Positions 6,632 through 10,929 of a DNA stretch of 10,929 nucleotides are shown in pieces; positions within the stretch are counted from its first letter, which is position 1, and each line of letters starts with the position of its first letter. This DNA comes from JBEKJU01 sp050011095 (GTDB lineage Bacteria > Desulfobacterota > Syntrophorhabdia > Syntrophorhabdales > WCHB1-27). Below the pieces are notes generated by a model. It was not told the origin of the DNA and ran no database searches. It saw only the letters and a list, made by a program, of their open reading frames with translations. The stretch lies in contig JBEKJU010000098.1 of the NCBI GenBank assembly GCA_050011095.1, positions 1-10,929 of the forward strand, given 5' to 3'. The translations under genes and the position numbers were made by a program.

Positions 6632-6873
6632 TCTACTAAGGTATACTCTGCCGTATTGCACCAAACCACGAGCTTAGTAAAAGCGGTATTTCCGTTTTTC
6701 CACTTGACTCCGACATTAATTGAAGCAGCATGACCAGCCCTCTGAATGCTATCGGCGTCATAAGACCACATAGAATCGGAGTCATCTATCCCTATCGGGA
6801 ACCATGATACCGCCTTAGCCGTCGAAGGTAAGACAACAGTTCCAAGGACTATCAAGAACAAAAAAAACTTCAT
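6502..6873 (-). CDS. Small secreted protein resembling the surface-adhesin E family
   Basis: 123 residues from the ATG at 6873, with AGGAG six bases upstream. Residues 1-21 are a classical signal peptide (ending STAKA), so the product is exported. The mature part has the layout of Adhesin_E/CNP1-like proteins: WFPIG near its start, SYDADSIQ (a Y-D-x-x-S-I core) at about 37-43, a strand leading to a cysteine at 72, then GNPVRTYKPI and a terminal cysteine pair (118, 122). C72 could pair with one of these. Function in that family is poorly defined. The codons are visibly more AT-rich than in tolB or murJ, which may indicate acquisition. The last 41 codons are duplicated near the right edge of the window. 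The insertion sequence sits about 80 bases upstream, in or near its promoter region. Confidence 0.7.
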   Translation of the reverse strand: MKFFLFLIVLGTVVLPSTAKAVSWFPIGIDDSDSMWSYDADSIQRAGHAASINVGVKWKNGNTAFTKLVVWCNTAEYTLVDGTEYDPSGNPVRTYKPIPGIDSGKPFMIPKDMRNRLCRAVCQ

Positions 6874-6906
6874 CTACTCTCCTGCTTATTGCAAACGCAC
6901 CTGACA

Positions 6907-6917
6907 CGGGTGACCCG
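6907..6917. repeat. Short palindrome upstream of the adhesin-E-like gene
   Basis: CGGGTGACCCG, 5-bp arms around one base, lies between the insertion sequence and the minus-strand start at 6873. It could be a regulator site. No promoter hexamers could be placed with confidence around it. Confidence 0.25.
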
Positions 6918-6950
6918 ACAATCCGAACAATTATTTCAATCAAAAGGATT

Positions 6951-6971
6951 CCTCGAAGCTCTGCTTCGGGG
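6951..6971. repeat. Left-end hairpin of the insertion sequence
   Basis: CCTCGAAGC, loop TCT, GCTTCGGGG, followed by TAG. It has the same layout as the right-end hairpin. The one differing stem position is compensated (A-T here, C-G on the right), which indicates that folding matters. It also holds the G-run nearest to the tnpA start and could hide its ribosome binding site. Confidence 0.85.
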
Positions 6972-6983
6972 TAGAATAGCCGT

Positions 6984-7430
6984 GTGAGTGAGCATGTCCT
7001 TAGGCGACACAATAAAACGCTGTTGCTTTACCACCTCGTCTGCCCGGCCAAGTATCGCAGGAAGGTGTTTACCCAAGAGGCCGAGCGCACACTGACGGAT
7101 GTATGTTTGGGGATAGGGGAGAGGTACGAGATGCATTTCGTAGAGATAGGCACAGACGAGGACCATGTCCATTTTCTGGTACAGAGCGTGCCTAAGCTGT
7201 CCCCATCCACCATAATCCAAATTACAAAAAGCATAACCGCAAAGGAAATCTTTCTCCGCCACCCGGAGGTGAAAAAGGTGCTCTGGGGAGGAAAATTCTG
7301 GACAAGCGGATTCTATGCCAACACGGTTGGCCAATATGGCAACGAGAAGGCCATAAGGGACTACGTAAAGAGGCAGGGTCGCACGTACCATCAGATTCAC
7401 AGAGGTCAACTCCTGCTTTTCGATCTTTGA
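6984..7430 (+). CDS. tnpA: IS200/IS605-family Y1 (HUH) transposase TnpA
   Basis: 148 residues, full length for this family. The enzyme cuts and rejoins single-stranded DNA at the element ends through a covalent phosphotyrosine. The HUH motif is H61-V-H63 in DEDHVHFLVQ. The catalytic tyrosine is most likely Y127 in AIRDYVKRQ, matching the family spacing. PAKYRRKVF near the N-terminus and KFWTSGFYANTVG at about 104-115 are standard IS200-type blocks. The start is the GTG at 6984. No good Shine-Dalgarno is seen except the G-run inside the left hairpin about 12 bases upstream, which fits the low expression and translation control known for IS200 elements. Confidence 0.95.
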   Translation: MSEHVLRRHNKTLLLYHLVCPAKYRRKVFTQEAERTLTDVCLGIGERYEMHFVEIGTDEDHVHFLVQSVPKLSPSTIIQITKSITAKEIFLRHPEVKKVLWGGKFWTSGFYANTVGQYGNEKAIRDYVKRQGRTYHQIHRGQLLLFDL

Positions 7431-7441
7431 CGCCCTTGATA

Positions 7442-7462
7442 CCTCGCAGCTCTGCTGCGGGG
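7442..7462. repeat. Right-end hairpin of the insertion sequence
   Basis: CCTCGCAGC, loop TCT, GCTGCGGGG, then TAGTTCAT. It is the counterpart of the left hairpin, with one compensatory pair change, and lies 11 bases after the tnpA stop. Confidence 0.85.
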
Positions 7463-7607
7463 TAGTTCATTATCCTCCCGGGCTTCCCGTCAGCCTACGG
7501 AGTTATGCATCTGCTATTCTTATATCGTCCGGCTGCCGGAGGAAGGCCTGCTCCGCCCTTTACGGGCCAGCGGCGACACCTGAATCTCTCCGCCTTGGCC
7601 TGAGATG
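7463..7607. other. Spacer between the insertion sequence and pal
   Basis: No gene supported. On the minus strand, downstream of pal, GCCC-GTAA-GGGC-type and CCGGC/GCCGG short pairings occur, but none is followed by a T-run, so no pal terminator can be named. A minus-strand ATG (7468-7470) with a good GGGAGG upstream reads into the insertion sequence end; it encodes no recognisable protein. Confidence 0.35.
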
Positions 7608-8153
7608 TTACCTTTCCCATTCCAGGTGGGCCCTCCTGTTCTTTGCCCAGGCCTCTTCGTCATGGCCGGGATCGACGGGTTTCTCCTCCCCGTAGCTTTC
7701 TGTCTTGAGCTGATTGACCGGTACTCCGAGGATCGCCAAGAAAGTCTTCGTGGAGTCCGCCCTCTTCTGACCGAGGGCGAGGTTGTATTCGATAGTGCCA
7801 CGCTCATCGCAATTGCCTTCGATCCTGACGAGGGCTCCAGGGTTCGCCTTGAACCAGGTGTAGTCCTTTTTCAGCATCTCGGCGTCTTGAGGCCTTATAG
7901 TGTACCTATCGAAATCGAAGTGGACGTCTTTGAGCATCACCATTGCCTGGCCCGACCATTTCCCCGCCAACGCCTTCTGCATGACGCGCGGCCCTTTGGT
8001 CGTGCCGGCCGGCATGGCCTTTGACCCTACTTGCGCGGCTTGGGCCGGTGTAGTCTGGCCCTTCATGGCCTTGTTGGACCCTCCGCATGCAGAGAGGAAG
8101 GCGGCGAGCGTTACAACCAGGACGCTCAGCCCAGCCAGTCTCAGTTTCATCAT
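7608..8153 (-). CDS. pal: Peptidoglycan-associated lipoprotein Pal
   Basis: 181 residues from the ATG at 8153, with AGGAGG five bases upstream (a second ATG follows directly). The lipoprotein signal ends in the lipobox LSAC with the lipidated cysteine at about 23; glycine at +2 favours outer-membrane sorting. A linker rich in A, G, T and K runs to about residue 70. The OmpA-like domain at about 76-178 begins VHFDFDRYTIRP and contains GNCDERGTIEYNLALGQKRA (111-132), which is the peptidoglycan-binding region, and NRR at about 172-174. It anchors the outer membrane to peptidoglycan and binds TolB. It lies 26 bases after the MarR-type gene and may be co-transcribed with it, an unusual partner for pal. 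Confidence 0.95.
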   Translation of the reverse strand: MMKLRLAGLSVLVVTLAAFLSACGGSNKAMKGQTTPAQAAQVGSKAMPAGTTKGPRVMQKALAGKWSGQAMVMLKDVHFDFDRYTIRPQDAEMLKKDYTWFKANPGALVRIEGNCDERGTIEYNLALGQKRADSTKTFLAILGVPVNQLKTESYGEEKPVDPGHDEEAWAKNRRAHLEWER

Positions 8154-8179
8154 TCTTTCCTCCTTGTTTTGGCTTCATC

Positions 8180-8665
8180 TCATTCCTTGTCAAAGAAAAA
8201 CGTGGCCTTCACGTTTTCTGCCTCCACGATCTCCGCCAGCTTCTTTATTGACCGATAAATGATGTGCAGTTCTTCGGTCTTCAGGTTTCTCAAGCCGTAT
8301 ATCATCTTTCCCTGGACGGGATTGGGCGCTTTCTTGATCAGTTCTTTGCCCTCATCGGTCAGGTGAACCTTGACAACCCTTCTGTCCTCTCGGTCTCTAT
8401 CCCTTGACACGTAGCCTTTCGCCTCCAGTCGATCAACGACTCCCGTAACGGTGCTGGGGTGCAGATACATCTTCCTGCTCAGCTCCCCGAGGGGCAAGCT
8501 CTCATATTCTGAGATCGTCTTGAGCGCCCAGAGTTGGGGGCCTGTTATGCCGAAGCTGCTCGACACCTCCTGGGAGTAGTCCTGTATTGCCTTGAAAATA
8601 CGGCGGAGGGATTGGACGGTCTCGGAAATCTTAAGATCTCGCTCGGTCCTGTGCATCGATCGCAC
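8180..8665 (-). CDS. MarR-family transcriptional regulator
   Basis: 161 residues from a GTG at 8665; an ATG three codons on (8656) is an equally possible start, and neither has a strong ribosome binding site. It is a winged helix-turn-helix repressor that normally binds as a dimer to palindromes and may respond to small ligands. The DNA-binding part spans about 40-106: helix LPLGELSRKMYLHP, recognition helix STVTGVVDRLEAKGYV (71-86), and wing DREDRRVVKVHLTDEG with the conserved D-R of the family. The flanking helices (12-36 and about 120-152) form the dimer interface. Its own leader carries a palindrome overlapping the promoter, so autoregulation is likely and would extend to pal if the two are one transcript. 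The ligand is unknown. Confidence 0.94.
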   Translation of the reverse strand: MRSMHRTERDLKISETVQSLRRIFKAIQDYSQEVSSSFGITGPQLWALKTISEYESLPLGELSRKMYLHPSTVTGVVDRLEAKGYVSRDRDREDRRVVKVHLTDEGKELIKKAPNPVQGKMIYGLRNLKTEELHIIYRSIKKLAEIVEAENVKATFFFDKE

Positions 8666-8700
8666 TCAACGCATTTCATATAATATTGAATACATAACAT
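8666..8700. other. AT-rich 5' leader of the marR-pal unit
   Basis: Sequence between the operator and the regulator start, very AT-rich (TATAATATTGAATACATAA on the plus strand). On the minus strand TTGTAT followed by AATATT at 17 bases could be a second, weaker promoter. No strong ribosome binding site is seen. Confidence 0.3.
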
Positions 8701-8719
8701 TGGCATACAAACTATGCTA
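8701..8719. promoter_or_regulatory. Palindromic operator, probable MarR-type binding site
   Basis: TGGCATA and TATGCTA are inverted half-sites (one mismatch) separated by CAAAC. The 19-bp size fits MarR-family operators. It lies right after the -10 box of the minus-strand promoter, where a bound dimer would block transcription start. Confidence 0.6.
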
Positions 8720-8720
8720 A

Positions 8721-8750
8721 TATAAAAGTACCATTTCTGTCGATTGTCAA
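8721..8750 (-). promoter_or_regulatory. Sigma70-like promoter of the marR-pal unit
   Basis: On the minus strand TTGACA (8750-8745) is followed after 18 bases by TTTATA (8726-8721). The -35 is a perfect consensus match and the -10 a fair one. Transcription would begin within the operator at 8701-8719 and reach the MarR-type gene after about 40-50 bases. Confidence 0.6.
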
Positions 8751-8898
8751 CAAAAAACCTCCGAGTTTCCTCAATGGGCGTCATTTTATCCCGACCATGG
8801 TTCCGCCCTTACTCATCGCTCCAGGCGTCCCCTTTTGTCCCTTTTCTTTCCTATCCGGCTGGCGGACCAAGAACGCGTAAGGCTGAACCCATGGCATG
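8751..8898. other. Spacer between the murJ 3' end and the marR promoter
   Basis: 148 bases. An A6 run (T6 on the minus strand) lies at 8752-8757, just upstream of the marR -35 box, but no convincing stem precedes it. No gene and no clear murJ terminator is seen. Confidence 0.4.
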
Positions 8899-10605
8899 TC
8901 AGGCCCGGCCGTGCCCTGCTCGGATTACCCCTGCACAGGCTCTCCTCGCCCAACCGGTGACCTTTCCCATGAGCCTTCCCGTCTCCGGCACCCCCAGGGC
9001 GGCTGTCGCGGCGAAGTATACAAGGCCGTACGACCCCAGGCAGGCGATGGCAACGGTGATCGGATGGCGCAGATGCATCATCAGTTTGGGGCCCCAGGCG
9101 GCCGCGGCTGCGGCTGCGGCTCCGATCCATAGCTTGACTGTGAACGAAAGGGATAAGCCGGTGTTGCCTATGCGGGTCTTCAGGCTATTCCGCAGAAGGG
9201 CCAGCTCCAGCCACCCGGCTATCCCGGCTGATGCCGTAAGCCCCGCGACGCCCCACTTTGGGCTAAGACCCAGCAAGTGAGGCAGACGGAGGGCCGCCAC
9301 GTATCCAAGTAAAGCGGTCAGGAGAACCCGCAGTACGGCGAAACGGAGGGGGGTTCGGGTATCCCTCAGCGCGTAATAGGCCGACGCATAGAGCCTCCCC
9401 AATGTCGTGGCTAAAAGCCCTATAGCGGACCCACCCAGGATCGTCCACACATATTCCGAGTCCTGGCGCCCAAACCTGCCCGTCTGGTAGATCGCTCCGG
9501 CAATGACGTCCCCTAAAGCGAGAAACGCCATGGCGGAGGGGACGACAAAGAAAGCGATCTGGCGCAGGGCTGCGTTCAACCTCTCTCGCAGATAGGCGCT
9601 CACCTCGCGCGCTTCACCGAGGGCGCTGGAAAAGGCTGGCAATTCCGCCGCAGACACGGACATCCCAAAAAGGCTTACGGGCAGTGTGTACAGTGTTTGA
9701 GCATAGACGAGCGCGGCAAGTGCGCCTGTCGGCAGGAAACTTGCCAGGAGTGTATCGATATAAGCGCTGATCTGCACCACACCACGGCTGACGAGCATCG
9801 GCGCGAAGTTGCGGACCACCGTTTGGACGTTTTTCTTCCCGATACCGACAACCAGGCGGAGTCTACCAACCAGACGTAGAACCTGAGGCAGCTGCACACC
9901 TATCTGTAGGGCGCTGCCGGCTACGGACCCCCATGCCAGGACTTTCGTGAGCGAAAACTGCTCCAGGCGACCCCCGAATCCGACCAGCGAGATGATCATC
10001 ATCACATTCCACGCGACCGGGGCGGAGTAGGAGATGAAGAACCGCCGATGACTGTTGAGGACGCCGAGGCACCAGGCCGAGATCACGAGAAGGCCGGCGC
10101 CGGGGAAGAGTATGCGCACCAGACTGATCGTCAGTTGGAGCTTGGCCCCCTTAAATCCCGGCGCAATGATACCGGTCAAGACCGGCGTGGCGAATACGCC
10201 GATGAGAACCAGGCACGACATAGCCAGGGCGAGCAGGCAAAAGACCGCAGAGGCGACGTCGCCAGCCTCATCTTCTGCTTTATGGGCAAGGAGGTTCGCG
10301 TATACAGGGATGAAAGAGGCTGAAAGCGCCCCTTCGCCAAAGAGGTTTTGCAGAAGATTAGGGATGCGGAATGCCGCCCTGAAGGCGTCGGCTGCGTCAG
10401 AGCTTCCGAAATAGTGGGCAAAAACACGATCCCTCAGCAAACCGGCGATGCGGCTGAGCAGGATGCCCGATGCCACCAAGGCGGCATGGTGATTCGTACC
10501 CGTCTGGCCCCCTTGCGCGGATCGAGCCTTTTCCCCTTCGATCCGCGGCCCGCTTCCTTTCCTCGGACGTCGTAGCACCTTTGCCATGCGATAGTGATCG
10601 AGCAT
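8899..10605 (-). CDS. murJ: Lipid II flippase MurJ (MviN family)
   Basis: 568 residues with the MurJ layout of about 14 membrane helices. MurJ moves the peptidoglycan precursor lipid II across the inner membrane. The N-terminal signature LLSRIAGLLRDRVFAHYFG (about 49-67) holds the conserved arginines at about 52 and 58 (E. coli R18 and R24). SSDAADAFRAAFRIPNLLQNLFGEGALSASFIPV (68-101) contains the conserved acidic residues. The ATG at 10605 gives about 34 more residues than E. coli MurJ before the first helix: a basic, glycine-rich, probably cytoplasmic tail. ATG 10587 would shorten it by six residues. Neither start has a good ribosome binding site. A run of eight alanines near the C-terminus is encoded by GCN repeats at about 9099-9122. 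The next gene on the strand starts about 234 bases further on, with its own promoter. Confidence 0.96.
   Translation of the reverse strand: MLDHYRMAKVLRRPRKGSGPRIEGEKARSAQGGQTGTNHHAALVASGILLSRIAGLLRDRVFAHYFGSSDAADAFRAAFRIPNLLQNLFGEGALSASFIPVYANLLAHKAEDEAGDVASAVFCLLALAMSCLVLIGVFATPVLTGIIAPGFKGAKLQLTISLVRILFPGAGLLVISAWCLGVLNSHRRFFISYSAPVAWNVMMIISLVGFGGRLEQFSLTKVLAWGSVAGSALQIGVQLPQVLRLVGRLRLVVGIGKKNVQTVVRNFAPMLVSRGVVQISAYIDTLLASFLPTGALAALVYAQTLYTLPVSLFGMSVSAAELPAFSSALGEAREVSAYLRERLNAALRQIAFFVVPSAMAFLALGDVIAGAIYQTGRFGRQDSEYVWTILGGSAIGLLATTLGRLYASAYYALRDTRTPLRFAVLRVLLTALLGYVAALRLPHLLGLSPKWGVAGLTASAGIAGWLELALLRNSLKTRIGNTGLSLSFTVKLWIGAAAAAAAAWGPKLMMHLRHPITVAIACLGSYGLVYFAATAALGVPETGRLMGKVTGWARRACAGVIRAGHGRA
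9104..9121. repeat. GCGGCT triplicate inside murJ (poly-alanine)
   Basis: Three tandem GCGGCT units, preceded by GGCGGCC, encode a run of eight alanines in a membrane helix of MurJ. The run length could vary in steps of two residues without breaking the frame. Confidence 0.7.
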
Positions 10606-10695
10606 CGTCAGAGTCTATACCTAATATTGCCGACCGACCAGGATTCCGTGGATCATCTCGTAGCAAGGATAATCAGATTGATAAAGCGCAAGATG
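10606..10695. other. Spacer upstream of murJ
   Basis: Ninety bases between the partial gene at the right edge and murJ. On the minus strand ATATTAGGTATAGA (about 10613-10627) contains two possible -10 boxes, but no matching -35 can be named. murJ may instead be read through from upstream. Confidence 0.3.
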
Positions 10696-10829
10696 CTCCT
10701 CACTGACAGACAGTCCGGCACACATTATTCCTCATGTCTTTGGGAATCATAAACGGTTTTCCCGAGTCTATGCCCGGAATTGGCTTATAAGTCCTGACAG
10801 GATTGCCCTTTAGATCGTACTCGGTACCA
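10696..10829. repeat. 134-bp direct repeat, copy 2
   Basis: Second copy of the adhesin-E-like gene tail, about 94% identical to 6498-6631 and in the same orientation. It covers the last 41 codons and stop of the partial gene at the right edge. The eight differences cluster at the two ends of the block. Confidence 0.9.
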
Positions 10830-10929
10830 GCCATGGAGAGGTCGCTACTTTTCCCAAGGGCCAGGGCAAGCCTGCTTGCGCTCGTGAAGGCGCCGGTCAG
10901 GACCGGGCTCTTGTGCCCCTTCACATTTT
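10700..10929 (-). CDS. Partial chimeric ORF with an adhesin-E-like C-terminal tail
   Basis: Open from its stop (10702-10700) to the right edge of the window, so its start is not visible. The last 41 residues (TEYD..., then GNPVRTYKPIPGIDSGKPFM and onward to VCQ) are nearly identical to the tail of the secreted protein at 6502-6873. The preceding 34 residues (HKSPVLTGAFTSASRLALAL and neighbours) are not related to that protein. Their codons have strongly GC-rich third positions, as expected of real coding sequence in this frame. The tail thus appears spliced in frame onto a different gene. A GTG close to the edge could be a start, but nothing supports it. Alternatives are a truncated pseudogene or an assembly join. 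Confidence 0.5.
   Translation of the reverse strand, partial: NVKGHKSPVLTGAFTSASRLALALGKSSDLSMAGTEYDLKGNPVRTYKPIPGIDSGKPFMIPKDMRNNVCRTVCQ

Larger units (their letters stand above)
6951..7462 (+). mobile_element. IS200-type insertion sequence (solo tnpA), minimal bounds between end hairpins
   Basis: A single Y1 transposase gene is flanked by near-identical imperfect hairpins in the same orientation at 6951-6971 and 7442-7462, as in IS200/IS605 elements. These carry subterminal hairpins instead of inverted terminal repeats. The real cleavage sites lie just outside the given bounds, upstream of the left hairpin and downstream of the right one, so the element is a little over 0.5 kb. No tnpB-like accessory gene is present. 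The transposase appears intact, so the copy may be active. It sits between the adhesin-E-like gene and pal and does not obviously interrupt a coding region. Confidence 0.9.

Noticed and set aside
7222..7470. Minus-strand open frame starting with a good ribosome binding site at the IS right end
   Set aside because: It lies antisense to the intact transposase and has no recognisable domain. The start signal seems a by-product of the hairpin sequence.
1..10929. CRISPR array, defence system, prophage or tRNA genes
   Set aside because: No regularly spaced repeats, no cas, phage or defence-type proteins, and no cloverleaf with a GTTCRANYC T-loop were seen on either strand.

Overview
The window reads as chromosome of a Gram-negative bacterium. 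It encodes the periplasmic TolB, a Pal-type outer-membrane lipoprotein and the lipid II flippase MurJ, all envelope proteins of diderms. The mixed envelope and channel gene content, GC-rich third codon positions and GTG/TTG starts would fit a Desulfobacterota (former Deltaproteobacteria) lineage, perhaps a syntroph-like anaerobe. That assignment is an impression from gene style, not a demonstrated placement.

Left part (1-3858, plus strand): a C-tract-rich leader without a convincing gene precedes a two-gene unit. The first gene is a degenerate histidine-kinase-type ATPase domain without a kinase body. The second, overlapping it by ATGA, encodes a 74-residue cysteine-rich protein. A 242-base gap with small inverted repeats leads to tolB. 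Behind tolB lies a 32-codon ORF with a strong ribosome binding site that encodes little more than a signal-peptide-like leader, probably a gene remnant. An MscS-type mechanosensitive channel follows.

Middle part (3859-6873, minus strand): a ClC chloride channel/transporter with two C-terminal CBS domains, preceded by a small secreted or membrane-anchored beta-rich protein. Upstream of that lies a 339-base gene-free stretch with a large nested hairpin and a terminator-like hairpin plus T-run just before the next gene's ribosome binding site. This may be a structured leader or attenuator. Beyond it is a small secreted protein resembling the surface-adhesin E family.

Right part (6940-10929): an intact, solo-tnpA IS200-type insertion sequence with matching hairpins at both ends. 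Then, on the minus strand, come pal, a MarR-family regulator with a readable sigma70-like promoter and an overlapping palindromic operator, and murJ with a basic N-terminal extension. At the right edge a partial minus-strand ORF ends in a 134-bp segment about 94% identical to the 3' end of the adhesin-E-like gene. In front of that segment the two genes are unrelated, so this looks like a swapped or appended gene tail. The two copies are direct repeats bracketing about 4.2 kb that holds the insertion sequence, pal, marR and murJ.

Functionally the window is dominated by the cell envelope: Tol-Pal parts, MurJ, an osmotic-shock channel, an anion channel and small secreted proteins. I do not see a defence system, CRISPR array or other clearly new multi-gene system. 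The strongest candidates for something undescribed are the structured element at 6180-6304, the duplicated gene tail, the MarR-Pal pairing and the pseudo-ATPase/cysteine-rich pair.
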